Shown: positions 49,642 through 58,146 of the stretch, in pieces
Position numbering within the stretch: the first letter of the stretch is position 1
Layout of the letters: each line of letters begins with the position of its first letter
Assembly (NCBI GenBank): GCA_039931555.1
Contig: JBDTRP010000123.1
Location: 1-64,000 of the forward strand
Direction of reading: 5' to 3'
DNA: 64,000 nucleotides
DNA from: JAENVT01 sp039931555
Lineage (GTDB): Bacteria > Actinomycetota > Acidimicrobiia > Acidimicrobiales > Ilumatobacteraceae
Program-made: the position numbers and the translations under genes
Notes under the pieces: generated by a model
Seen by the model: the letters and a program-made list of their open reading frames with translations, nothing else
Databases searched by the model: none
What the model was told of the DNA's origin: nothing

Positions 49642-52146
49642 TCAGTACGTGCCGAGTTGGTCGAGGACGAGGGTCGGGGCACCTTCGCTCATCGCTGATT
49701 CGAGGTCGACGGAGGCGACGAAGCGCCATTCGCCGTCGCCCTCCGGGTCGGCCAGTCGTTGCGTGATGACCCATCGTCCCGGTTCCTCGACGAGCACGAA
49801 CTGCTGACCCGAGCGCGCATCGGCGTCGATGACGAGACCGTCGTACTCGACCCAATACGGCGCCATCGCTTCGGCGATCTGCTGCACCGTCCAGCCACTG
49901 CGTTCGGCCAGCGCGGTGTACGAACGCGCGGCCAACAACTCGACCCATCCGAACGCGGCAGTTCGCACGGCCGTGCGCCATGCCGCCGGTGGGCCGGCGC
50001 GTGTGGCTGCGGGCGCGTCGAGAGCCAAGTGGTCGTGTACCGGTTGGCCGGCGAGCACGGCCCACTCGTCGAGCAGCGTGGCATCGGTGGCGCGCACCAG
50101 TGCACCGAGCCACTCGACGACATCCTCGAGCGTCGGCGTGTAGACGTCGTCGGGCAACGAGCGGTCGAGCGTGCGCCACGAATCGGTGAGGTACCGCAGC
50201 ACCAGGCCTTCGCTGCGCTCGAGTCGGTAGCGCCGCACGAACGTCGCGAACGTGTCACCGCCCTCGAGCATCTCGCGCACGATCGACTTCGGTGACGGCA
50301 CCTCGGCGACCCAGGGATGATGGGACAGGTACTCGGTGAAGCAGGCATCGAGGAGCTCCGCCAGCGGCTTCGGCCAGGTGATCGTCTCGAGCAGTTCCAT
50401 CCGTTCCTCGTATTGCATGCCCTCCGACTTCAGCCTGGCGACCTCGACGCCTCTCGCTGCGTGCTCTTGCGCCCTCAGGATCTGTCGAGGATCATCGAGC
50501 ACCGACTCGACCACGCTGATGGCGTCGACCACGTATGACGGATCGTCGCGATCGATCGTGGCAATGACCTCGATGGCGAACGGCATGAGCGGCGCTGAGA
50601 ATCGCAGGGCGCTGCGCTCGTCCTCGCCGTCGACCAGCGAGCCGACGCGAACACCCATGCACCGACCGCTTTCGTCGCGCAGCCGCTCGGCGACACCCGC
50701 CGCTTCGAGGCTGCGGTAGACGGCAATCGCCCGTCGCTGGTGCTGGCGGCGACGAGGCTCGGGATCGTGGTTCGTGCGCAGCAGCCGCTTGAGCGCGACC
50801 GGGCCGTCTGGTCGACCGAGCACGCTGGCGACCAAGTCCGCGGTCACCCGGAATCGCGACGTCAGTGGCTCGGGTTGCGACGTGATGAGACGCTGCATCG
50901 CGGCCTCGTCGTAGTGCACGAACCCCTCGGGCGCCTTGGCCTTGACAGCCTTGCGGCGGGCTTTCGGATCGTCGCCGGCGCGTGACAGCGCCTTGGCGTT
51001 GTCGATCACATGGTCCGGCGCCTGCACCCACACGTGACCGTCGGGATCGAAACCCGGGCGTCCTGCACGACCGGCGAGCTGGTGGAACTCGCGAACGGTG
51101 AAGCGACGCACCCGGGTGCCATCGAACTTCGTCAGTGCGGTCATCAGCACGGTGCGAATCGGGATGTTGACGCCGACACCCAGCGTGTCGGTGCCACAGA
51201 TCACCGGCAACAAACCCTCACCGGCAAGTCGTTCGACCAGACGCCGGTAGCGCGGCAGCATGCCGGCGTGGTGCACGCCGACTCCGTTGCGGATCAGCCG
51301 GCTGAGCGTGTCACCGAACCCCTTGCTCATCTTCACGCTCGACATCGCTGCAGCGATCGCCTCGCGCTGGGCGCGGGTGGTGACGTTGAGGCTGACCAAT
51401 GACGAGGCCCGTTCGATGGCCGCTGCTTGGTTGGCATGCACCACGTACACCGGACTCAGGCGTTCGCGCACGGCTTCGAGCACGCTGTCGGACACTGTCG
51501 TCATCCGCCACTGGTGGTACAGCGGGGTGGGTCGATCGACGGAGGTCACCTCGGTGACCGGTCGGCCTGATCGCTGCTCGAGGTCGGCGCTGATCACATT
51601 CATGTCGCCGAGCGTCGCGGACGCCAACAGCATCTGACAGCCGGTGACTTCGAGGAGCGGTACCTGCCACGCCCAGCCACGATCGGGGTCGCCGTAGTAG
51701 TGGAACTCATCGAGGCAGGCGAACCCGAACTCGCTGGCCGGACCGATGGCCAGGGCGTGGTTGGCGAACACCTCGGCGGTGCACACGAGCACGGGTGCAT
51801 CGGCGTTGATCGATGCGTCGCCAGTGGCCAGACCGACCTGCTGCGCTCCCAGCAGATCGACGAGGTCGAAGAACTTCTCGGCAACCAACGCCTTGATCGG
51901 CGCGGTCCACACGGCACGCCGTCCCTCGTTCAGCGCCAGCAGGATGCCAGCGACGGCAACCAGGCTCTTGCCCGAACCCGTTGGAGTCGCCAGCACGACA
52001 TGGTCTCCGGCAGCAAGCGCCAGCGCCGCCTCTTCCTGGTGTGGGTACAGCGGTCGACCACTGTCGGCGGCCCACGCTGCGAACACGTCGAGTATCGACG
52101 CCGGGTCAGCGCCTGCAGGAGGCAGCAGGTGGACGAGCGACGACAT
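49642..52146 (-). CDS. DEAD/DEAH-box RNA helicase, Ski2-like with DUF3516 C-terminus
   Basis: Superfamily 2 helicase, 834 aa. Motif I is TPTGSGKS, motif II DEFHYY, motif III SATLG, and the C-terminal helicase core has HHAGMLPRYRRLVERL, GTDTLGVGVNIP and FHQLAGRAGRPGF. The ~400-residue C-terminal part corresponds to DUF3516, found with this helicase in actinobacteria. A role in RNA turnover is inferred from similarity to Ski2/Mtr4. The ATG at 52146 gives the conserved N-terminus, with CACACT 9 nt upstream. Confidence 0.9.
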   Translation of the reverse strand: MSSLVHLLPPAGADPASILDVFAAWAADSGRPLYPHQEEAALALAAGDHVVLATPTGSGKSLVAVAGILLALNEGRRAVWTAPIKALVAEKFFDLVDLLGAQQVGLATGDASINADAPVLVCTAEVFANHALAIGPASEFGFACLDEFHYYGDPDRGWAWQVPLLEVTGCQMLLASATLGDMNVISADLEQRSGRPVTEVTSVDRPTPLYHQWRMTTVSDSVLEAVRERLSPVYVVHANQAAAIERASSLVSLNVTTRAQREAIAAAMSSVKMSKGFGDTLSRLIRNGVGVHHAGMLPRYRRLVERLAGEGLLPVICGTDTLGVGVNIPIRTVLMTALTKFDGTRVRRFTVREFHQLAGRAGRPGFDPDGHVWVQAPDHVIDNAKALSRAGDDPKARRKAVKAKAPEGFVHYDEAAMQRLITSQPEPLTSRFRVTADLVASVLGRPDGPVALKRLLRTNHDPEPRRRQHQRRAIAVYRSLEAAGVAERLRDESGRCMGVRVGSLVDGEDERSALRFSAPLMPFAIEVIATIDRDDPSYVVDAISVVESVLDDPRQILRAQEHAARGVEVARLKSEGMQYEERMELLETITWPKPLAELLDACFTEYLSHHPWVAEVPSPKSIVREMLEGGDTFATFVRRYRLERSEGLVLRYLTDSWRTLDRSLPDDVYTPTLEDVVEWLGALVRATDATLLDEWAVLAGQPVHDHLALDAPAATRAGPPAAWRTAVRTAAFGWVELLAARSYTALAERSGWTVQQIAEAMAPYWVEYDGLVIDADARSGQQFVLVEEPGRWVITQRLADPEGDGEWRFVASVDLESAMSEGAPTLVLDQLGTY

Positions 52147-52193
52147 GCATCGAACAGTGTGCCTGCCAGGCCGCAACTCACGGCACGCCGGCT

Positions 52194-52400
52194 CTCCACT
52201 TCGAGATCGGCGACGATGGCACACCGACTGGCACGCTTCGGCCTGGCCGGAGGTCGAGCGAGTCGTGGACGCCGATCCCCCTGGCGAGAAAGGGTCAAAG
52301 CGGTCGGAAGAGTCAGGTCGCTCTCGACTTCGATGCCACTGGCGAGCGTCGCGAACCCAACAGCTCGGTCAACGACATCCGGCGTGAAGTCGATCTGTGA
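52194..52400 (+). pseudogene. Remnant of a type III-like restriction enzyme (Res/helicase subunit)
   Basis: A 68-codon stretch in one frame reads like the inside of a restriction-helicase of the BPTD_3080-like group: LHFEIGDDGTPTGTLRPGRR, SESWTPIPLARKG, LDFDATGERR and NSSVNDIRREVDL. It has no start and stops where the usual REV-x-x-W would be, 17 nt before the DUF222 gene end. Family assignment is from memory of such proteins and is tentative. It matches the type of the methyltransferase remnant at 53728. Confidence 0.4.
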
Positions 52401-52417
52401 GCGCTGCACGGTCGTGG

Positions 52418-53643
52418 TCAACATGTGAGTTGCAGCGTTGGTTGGAGTGGGCCGGTGATGTGGCCTTTGGGTGGGGCGGGCATGAGTGTGCCGTCGGATC
52501 TGCGTATGTAGAGGCTGTTGGCGTCGCCGACAAGGCCCCAATCGGGCGAGTGGGCGTAGTGGTGGTGGCAGGAACACAGCAAGGTCAGGTTCACCAAATC
52601 GGTTGGTCCGTCGTCGCGGATCACTTCGTCGATGTGGTGCGCTTCGCACCATCCTGGGGGTCGATCACATCCTGGCCATCGACAACCACCATCTCGAAGT
52701 GCCAAGGCGAGGTACTGGTTGTCGGAACAGAATCGGGTGCTGGTGCCCATGTCGAGCGCCACGCTTCTGCCTTTGGTGATGACCCGGTGCAGTTCGGCGT
52801 CGCATGCCAACCGTCGGGCCGCCTCACCCGAGATGGTGACCCCGCTGGCGATGATCACGCTACGCGCCTCGGCGCGTTCGAAGATCGTCTCGAACGGAAC
52901 CGTGACGAGCATCTTCGGCCGCTCGCGCCCGCCGGTGACCTCACCGGCGTTGTAGGCCCGACACAACGCGGTGAGCGCGTCGGCGATGCGGGTGTGGTGT
53001 GGTCGGCCGGTCTCGTCGGCGTAGGCGGCACCGGCGATGTGCCCGAGTGCGATCTGGACGTGTTCAGCGTCTTCGGCGGTGAGGACGCCTTTGATGTCGA
53101 CCATGCCGTCGCGGTTGGGTGTCAAGGTGATGTGCCGCTTCAGCCGTTGGGCTTGTTCGCGTTCGGCCTCACCGTGGGCGTCGACCGACGCCAACCAGTG
53201 CTCGAGTTGCCGTTTGGTGTCACGCGGTGCGCCAGACGCCAACTCGACCAGGTCGGCAGCGGCACCGGCAAACGACTCGTGACCAACCACAGCGCCGAGC
53301 AGGCGGGCGTTGTCGATCGACAAGTCACCGTCGCACATGCTGTCGGCGATGATCGGCGCCGCAGCGAGCGTGTCGGCCAAGCGAACCTGATCGCGTGCTG
53401 TACGCACCGTGGTGTTGGTCTCACCGGCGAGCCACACTTCCATCGATGTCGCACCGGCGGAACGCCACACTTCTGCCAGCGAGGCAGCGTGGACGACACG
53501 GGCGATCTCGACCTCGAGCCGGGTCGCCGAGCACGCAGATCGACCAGCATCGCCGCCAACTGCGGACCCGACAACACTGCCAACTCAACCGCGGCGCAGT
53601 CGTCGAGCGCCGCTCTCAGCGTGGCAATCGACGAATCGGACAT
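52418..53643 (-). pseudogene. DUF222/13E12-family HNH endonuclease, frameshifted
   Basis: N-terminal DUF222 domain and C-terminal HNH nuclease. The ATG at 53643 begins MSDSSIATLRAALDDCAAVE, but the frame is lost near 53530 and resumes one base out as RLEVEIARVVHAASLAEVWR. From 53470 it runs open to the HNH motif CRWPGCDRPPGWCEAHHIDE, NLTLLCSCHHHYAH. The total of 1226 nt is one base short of a whole number of codons, consistent with a single deletion. A GTG at 53470 could still express the last 350 residues. An SOS box lies 19 nt before the start. Confidence 0.82.
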
Positions 53644-53661
53644 GAACTCCCAGCTATCCCT

Positions 53662-53677
53662 TCGAACACCTGTTCGC
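53662..53677. promoter_or_regulatory. SOS (LexA) box upstream of the DUF222/HNH gene
   Basis: TCGAAC-ACCT-GTTCGC matches the actinobacterial SOS box TCGAAC-N4-GTTCGA except for the final base. It stands directly before the minus-strand DUF222/HNH start. LexA-regulated 13E12 genes are known in mycobacteria. Confidence 0.6.
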
Positions 53678-53727
53678 AACCCGTCCTGAAAGATTCTTTG
53701 GAAAATGTTGGTACAGGAGCGCGCCTG

Positions 53728-53838
53728 ATGGCTGCCAAGAAGACGACTGGCCCCACGCTGGTGGAATCCATCGTCCATCCAGACAAGCGCAGCAACATCC
53801 CGACGGCCGACGCGCGGGATTTCGTCGGCGCCGAAATG
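53728..53838 (+). pseudogene. N-terminal remnant of a type III-like DNA methyltransferase
   Basis: An ATG with GGAG upstream opens a frame reading MAAKKTTGPTLVESIVHPDK then RSNIPTADARDFVGAEM, which resembles the N-terminus of adenine-specific methyltransferases of type III-like restriction systems (VESI.H.DKR.NIPT...FV). After about 37 residues the similarity ends, although the frame stays open to 54030. The following 200 bases contain other short protein-like pieces in different frames. Identification is tentative but agrees with the Res-like remnant at 52194. Confidence 0.45.
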
Positions 53839-54030
53839 ACGCGCCGGTTGTACGAAGCAAAGACATCCGGGTCTTCGGCGGCAGCGATGTGCAGGAGGGT
53901 TCAGCCGGCTGATGGTTCCGGCTGCGCTTCAGCGCGTTCAACGCTGGCGTGCGCGGCGACTGTGATCGACGTGTTGCGCCCTTGGGCTCACCTCGATCGC
54001 CGAAGGCGTCGAGCTCCCAGTCGAGTTTGA

Positions 54031-54085
54031 GCGGAAAATGCCAGCTCAGGCGGGCGTGATATCGCGCCCAATGATCGGGCCAAGC
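54031..54085. repeat. Dispersed palindromic repeat, copy 1
   Basis: Shares the core CGGGCGTGATATCGC plus CCCAATGA (54051-54074, 23 of 24 identical) and flanking GCG..AAA..TGCCAG and GGCC.AGC with copy 2 at 63933-63985. The centre GGGCGTGATATCGCGCCC is nearly palindromic. It lies between the degraded restriction genes and the PAC2 gene. Confidence 0.65.
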
Positions 54086-54112
54086 AACGAGCGTTGCGGG
54101 GGACTTGTGTAC

Positions 54113-54988
54113 CTAGCTGTCGTCGTCGCGTTGATCGCGCAGGAACCTCTCGAAGTCGGCGGCCAGGTCGTCGCCGGATGGAATCGCCTCCTCGGCATTG
54201 TGGTCGTACTCGCGTTCCAGCATCGCCACATATGCGCTGGCCTGGTCGTCGTCGGCGACCGCTTCGTCGTGCATCACCCGGTGGCGTGCCGCCTCAGCGG
54301 CGAGTCGCGCGGTGTGCACTGGCACGCCCAACACGTGGTGAAGGTGTTGCAACAAAGCGATCGACGATTGTGGGTGCTGAGCGTTGCCAAGGTAGTGCGG
54401 CACGCCGACCCGCAACGACACTGCCGGCATCCCGGCGCGGTCGAGGCGCTCCTGCAACACACCGACCAGGCCGGTGATCCCCTGGTAACGCGGCGGCGAC
54501 AGACCGAGGGCGGTCAGCAGATCAGGGTTGGTGGTGCTGCCGACGACCAGCGGCGGCCGCGTGTGCGGGATGGTGTCGGCGACCGCGCCGACCGTCACCA
54601 CCACCTCGCACTTCGACGCAGTGGCGACCTCCAGCACGCTCTCGGCGAACGTGACATAGCGAAGGTGTGGCTCGACGCCGGCGAGCACGACGAGATCGTG
54701 TGGGGCGCCGGCAAAGCGGGCGAACCGGAACTCGTTGTCGGGCCAGTGGATGTGCCGGACCTCGTCCTCGTCGAGCTCGACCAGCGGACGTTCCTGCGTG
54801 AAGTCGAAGAACGGGTCCGGATCGATCGATGCGACGATCGGCGCGACGCGATCAACCAGCAGCTCGTTGATTGCAGTGGTGGCGACCTCGGCGATGTCGA
54901 ACCATCCGCGCAATGCGAGCACCATGATCGGCCGGTTCAGCGGCGCGACGCCCTCGAAGTGGGTCGACAGGACGTCGCTGACGTTCAC
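54113..54988 (-). CDS. PAC2-family proteasome assembly chaperone-like protein
   Basis: A 291-aa protein of the PAC2 (proteasome assembly chaperone 2) family found in actinobacteria. The family segments PIMVLALRGWFDIAEVATTA, PHLRYVTFAESVLEVA, TVGAVADTIPHTRPP and GVPHYLG are present, as is the acidic C-terminus. In actinobacteria the family is linked to proteasome function, but the exact role is not settled. It overlaps the end of serC by 4 nt and is likely cotranscribed. Confidence 0.85.
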   Translation of the reverse strand: MNVSDVLSTHFEGVAPLNRPIMVLALRGWFDIAEVATTAINELLVDRVAPIVASIDPDPFFDFTQERPLVELDEDEVRHIHWPDNEFRFARFAGAPHDLVVLAGVEPHLRYVTFAESVLEVATASKCEVVVTVGAVADTIPHTRPPLVVGSTTNPDLLTALGLSPPRYQGITGLVGVLQERLDRAGMPAVSLRVGVPHYLGNAQHPQSSIALLQHLHHVLGVPVHTARLAAEAARHRVMHDEAVADDDQASAYVAMLEREYDHNAEEAIPSGDDLAADFERFLRDQRDDDS

Positions 54989-56115
54989 CCGCCGAGCTCC
55001 TTGACGACGTAGTCGATGCAGTCGGTCAGCAGAGCGACATCGTCGGGTTTCACCGACGGGAACATGCCGATGCGCAGCTGGTTGCGGCCGAGCTTGCGAT
55101 AGCTGTCGGTGTCGACGATGCCGTTGGCGCGCAATGCGGCGCTGACGTCATCAGCGCGGATGGCGTCGTCGAGGTCGATGGTGCCGACGACAGCAGAGCG
55201 CTGCGTCGGATCCGTGACGAACGGGGTGGCGTACGCAGACGCTGTCGCCCAGTCGTAGAGATGACTCGATGATGTGCGGCATCGATCGACGCACCAGTCG
55301 AGTCCGCCGTTGTCGAGCATCCAGCGCATCTGTTCGTTGAGCAGCACGAGCGTCGCCAACGCGGGAGTGTTGTACGTCTGGTTCAACACTGAGTTGTCGA
55401 GCGCGATCTTCAGATCGAGCGAAGCAGGCACCCACCGGCCCGTCGCATCGATGGCTCGGATCCGCTCGATGGCGGCCGGCGAGCAGGCGGCCAGCCACAG
55501 CCCGCCGTCGCTGGCGAAGCACTTCTGCGGGGCGAAGTAGTACACGTCGACCTCGTTCGGCGACCACGGCAACCCGCCGGCAGCTGAGGTCGCATCGACC
55601 ACGACCAACGCCTGGCCGCTCGGTCGGTGCAGTTCCATCGACACACCGGTCGAGGTCTCGTTGTGAGTGAGCGCGACCACGTCGACATCGTCGTGAGCCG
55701 GACCGATCGGCGGATACGTGCCGGGCACGCTGCGCGTGATCGCCGGATCCTCGAGGTGCGGCGCGGCTTTGGCGGCCTCGGCGAACTTGGAAGAGAACTC
55801 ACCGAACACGTAATGATGGCTGCGCCGCTCGATCAGCCCGAACGTGGCGATGTCCCAGAACATCGTGGACCCACCGTTGCCGAGCACGATCTCCCACCCG
55901 TCGGGCAGCGAGAACAGCTCGGCGAGGCCGGCGCGGATGGTGCCGACGAGATTCTTCACCGGAGGTTGCCGGTGCGAGCTGCCCAACAGGTTGCTGTTGG
56001 CCCTGGCGAGGGCGAGGGCCTGCTCGGGTCGGACCTTGGACGGCCCGCACCCGAACCGTCCGTCGCTCGGCAGCATCGAACGGGGAATGTCGAGCATCGT
56101 GGGGGTGGTCGTCAC
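54985..56115 (-). CDS. serC: Phosphoserine transaminase
   Basis: PLP-dependent aminotransferase of serine synthesis (3-phosphohydroxypyruvate plus glutamate to phosphoserine), 376 aa, of the actinobacterial type. Starts with MLDIPRSMLPSDGRFGCGPSKVR; the PLP lysine is Lys198 in YYFAPQKCFASDGG, and TSSAAGGLPW, NQTYNTPA and LRIGMFPSVKPDD are visible. It is the first gene of a pair with the PAC2 gene. Confidence 0.93.
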   Translation of the reverse strand: MTTTPTMLDIPRSMLPSDGRFGCGPSKVRPEQALALARANSNLLGSSHRQPPVKNLVGTIRAGLAELFSLPDGWEIVLGNGGSTMFWDIATFGLIERRSHHYVFGEFSSKFAEAAKAAPHLEDPAITRSVPGTYPPIGPAHDDVDVVALTHNETSTGVSMELHRPSGQALVVVDATSAAGGLPWSPNEVDVYYFAPQKCFASDGGLWLAACSPAAIERIRAIDATGRWVPASLDLKIALDNSVLNQTYNTPALATLVLLNEQMRWMLDNGGLDWCVDRCRTSSSHLYDWATASAYATPFVTDPTQRSAVVGTIDLDDAIRADDVSAALRANGIVDTDSYRKLGRNQLRIGMFPSVKPDDVALLTDCIDYVVKELGG

Positions 56116-56258
56116 CCGTCCAGTCTCGCCGATCCGGATCGACGGACCAACGGGCCGGTCGAAATGTTGCGCCGAAATGTCGCCGGTGGTGGCGGGGATG
56201 CCGCAACTAGCATCGGGGTCGCAACTCCATCATCCGAACTTCAGCGAAGGGCTCATCA

Positions 56259-57458
56259 GTGAACCGCACGTCAGCACGTCTCGCCGCCATCGCCGAATCG
56301 GCCACGCTCGCCGTCGACGCCAAAGCCAAGGCACTGAAGGCCAAGGGCGAGAACGTGATCGGGTTCGGCGCCGGGGAACCCGACTTCCCGACACCCGACA
56401 ACGTCGTCGAGGCTGCCGTGCGCGCGTGCCGCGATGTGAGGAACCACAAGTACACGCCCGCCGCCGGTCTGCCGGAACTGCGCGAGGCCATCGCCGTCAA
56501 GACGCTCCGCGACTCCGGCTTCGCCTGCCAGGCCAGCCAGGTGCTGGTCACCAACGGTGGCAAGCATGCGGTGTTCACGGCGTTCGCAGCGCTGTGCGAC
56601 CCGGGTGACGAAGTGATCTGCCCTGCCCCGTACTGGACGACGTATCCCGAGGCGATCACCCTCGCCGGTGGTGTACCGGTGATCGTGCAGACCGACGAGA
56701 GCACCGGGTTCAAGGCGACGATCGAGCAACTCGATGCAGCGCTGACCCCGCGGACCAAGGTGCTGCTGTTCGTCAGCCCCGACAACCCCAGTGGTGCCAT
56801 CTACGCACCGGAGGAAGTCGAGGCCATCGGTCGATGGGCGGTCGACAACGGGGTGTGGGTCCTCACCGACGAGATCTACGAACACCTCGTGTACGGCGAC
56901 AACCGGTTCGTCAGCATGCCGAGCGTTGTGCCAGAGCTGGCCAACCAGTGCGTCATCGTCAATGGCGTCGCCAAGACCTATGCCATGACCGGGTGGCGCG
57001 TCGGCTGGATGATCGGGCCGAGCGATGTGATGAAGGCGGCGATCAACTTCCAGTCGCACAGCACCTCCAATGTCGACAACGTCGCCCAAGTGGCCGCGCT
57101 CGAGGCCGTCAGTGGCGACCTCTCGGCGGTGGCCATGATGCGCGACGCGTTCGCTCGCCGCGCTGTCACCATGCACAACATGCTCAACGCCATCCCCGAC
57201 GTCTCGGCGATCGTGCCGCAGGGGGCGTTCTACTGCTATCCCAACTTCTCGGGGCTGCTCGGCCGGCCGCTCGGTCCCAATGGCACCGTCAGCGCGACCA
57301 CGTTGGAGCTCGCCGACAACATCCTCAGCGAGGCCAAGGTTGCCTTCGTGCCCGGCGAGGCGTTCGGCACGCCCGGCTATGCGCGATTCAGCTTCGCGAT
57401 GGCCGACGCCGACATGGAGGAAGGCATCCGCCGCATCCACGAATGGGTCAAGGCTTGA
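56259..57458 (+). CDS. Aspartate aminotransferase-like class I/II aminotransferase
   Basis: PLP aminotransferase of the Ib (AspB/AspC-like) group, 399 aa. Features in order: GAGEPDFPTPDNV, KYTPAAGLPELREAI, LVTNGGKHAVF, PYWTTYPEAI, SPDNPSGAIY, DEIYEHLVY, and the PLP lysine in GVAKTYAMTGWRVGW. The GTG at 56259 has GAAGGG 7 nt upstream; TAGCAT at 56207-56212 may be its -10 box. Aspartate or prephenate could be the amino acceptor. Confidence 0.9.
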   Translation: MNRTSARLAAIAESATLAVDAKAKALKAKGENVIGFGAGEPDFPTPDNVVEAAVRACRDVRNHKYTPAAGLPELREAIAVKTLRDSGFACQASQVLVTNGGKHAVFTAFAALCDPGDEVICPAPYWTTYPEAITLAGGVPVIVQTDESTGFKATIEQLDAALTPRTKVLLFVSPDNPSGAIYAPEEVEAIGRWAVDNGVWVLTDEIYEHLVYGDNRFVSMPSVVPELANQCVIVNGVAKTYAMTGWRVGWMIGPSDVMKAAINFQSHSTSNVDNVAQVAALEAVSGDLSAVAMMRDAFARRAVTMHNMLNAIPDVSAIVPQGAFYCYPNFSGLLGRPLGPNGTVSATTLELADNILSEAKVAFVPGEAFGTPGYARFSFAMADADMEEGIRRIHEWVKA

Positions 57459-57465
57459 CGAGATA

Positions 57466-57504
57466 CTGGTAGCGGATTGCTACCAGCCTGTGTAAGGTCG
57501 GTGC
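57466..57504 (+). promoter_or_regulatory. Operator and leaderless promoter of the vapBC-type module
   Basis: CTGGTAGC (57466-57473), GGATT, GCTACCAG (57479-57486): a perfect 8-bp inverted repeat right after the aminotransferase stop. TAAGGT (57493-57498) follows and is 6 nt from the antitoxin ATG. This is the expected site for autorepression by the antitoxin-toxin complex. Confidence 0.6.
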
Positions 57505-57768
57505 ATGGCGGTGAACATGCACATCCGAGACGTGCCGAACCACGTGCACGATGAGCTCCAGCGGCGCGCCGCGGCCGCCGGGATGACGCTGCGGCAGTAC
57601 ACCGTCAAGGTGCTCGACGAGCACGTCGCTGTGCCGACCATGGACGAATGGATGGTGCGGATGGCTCGCCGGCGAGTTCGGTGGCTTGCCGAGGATCGCA
57701 ACGTCGTTGTCGACCCTGTCGCCGCTGTCGATGCCGGGCGCGACGACCTGTATGGCCACGCGGGTTGA
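57505..57768 (+). CDS. vapB: Antitoxin of a VapBC/FitAB-type module (ribbon-helix-helix)
   Basis: An 87-aa protein. The N-terminal ~45 residues (NMHIRDVPNHVHDELQRRAA, then MTLRQYTVKVLDEH) are a ribbon-helix-helix DNA-binding domain of the FitA-like antitoxin type. The C-terminal part would bind and block the toxin. It overlaps the toxin start by 17 nt, which gives coupled translation. Confidence 0.82.
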   Translation: MAVNMHIRDVPNHVHDELQRRAAAAGMTLRQYTVKVLDEHVAVPTMDEWMVRMARRRVRWLAEDRNVVVDPVAAVDAGRDDLYGHAG

Positions 57769-58141
57769 GGTCGGCGTCGTCGACGCGTCTGTGGTTGTCG
57801 ACATGCTCATACGGGATGCGGCCACACTGCCGACCGGGTTCGAATTCGTCGCCCCAGCTCATCTCGATGCCGAGGTGCTGTCTGCGCTGGCGCGGCTGGC
57901 GCGGGCGAATACGCTCAGCAGTTCAGCAGTCGATGACATGCTCGACGGTCTGGCCGAACTGCCCATCGAACGGATGGCGCTGCCAGTACTGCTGAACCGC
58001 GCGTTCGATCTTCGCGACAAGATCTCCATGCGTGACAGCCTCTACGTTGCACTCGCGCAAATGACGGGCGCTTCGCTGATCACGTTGGATCGACGCCTTG
58101 CGTCTGCCTGTCGTCAATCCAGCATCTGCAAGGTGCGGTAG
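57752..58141 (+). CDS. vapC: PIN-domain ribonuclease toxin (VapC-type)
   Basis: A 129-aa PIN-domain protein expected to cleave RNA when free of its antitoxin. The conserved acidic residues are present: Asp in VVDASVVVDM, Glu in HLDAEVLSALARL, Asp in ISMRDSLYVALAQ and Asp in TLDRRLASA. The ATG at 57752 was chosen because the upstream part of the open frame (from 57686) is the antitoxin gene in another frame. The module separates the aminotransferase from the cobalamin genes. Confidence 0.85.
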   Translation: MATRVEVGVVDASVVVDMLIRDAATLPTGFEFVAPAHLDAEVLSALARLARANTLSSSAVDDMLDGLAELPIERMALPVLLNRAFDLRDKISMRDSLYVALAQMTGASLITLDRRLASACRQSSICKVR

Positions 58142-58146
58142 TTTCG

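Noticed and set aside
52397..53689. A 430-codon plus-strand open frame opposite the DUF222/HNH gene
   Set aside because: The HNH motif and DUF222 segments are on the minus strand; the plus frame is a shadow.
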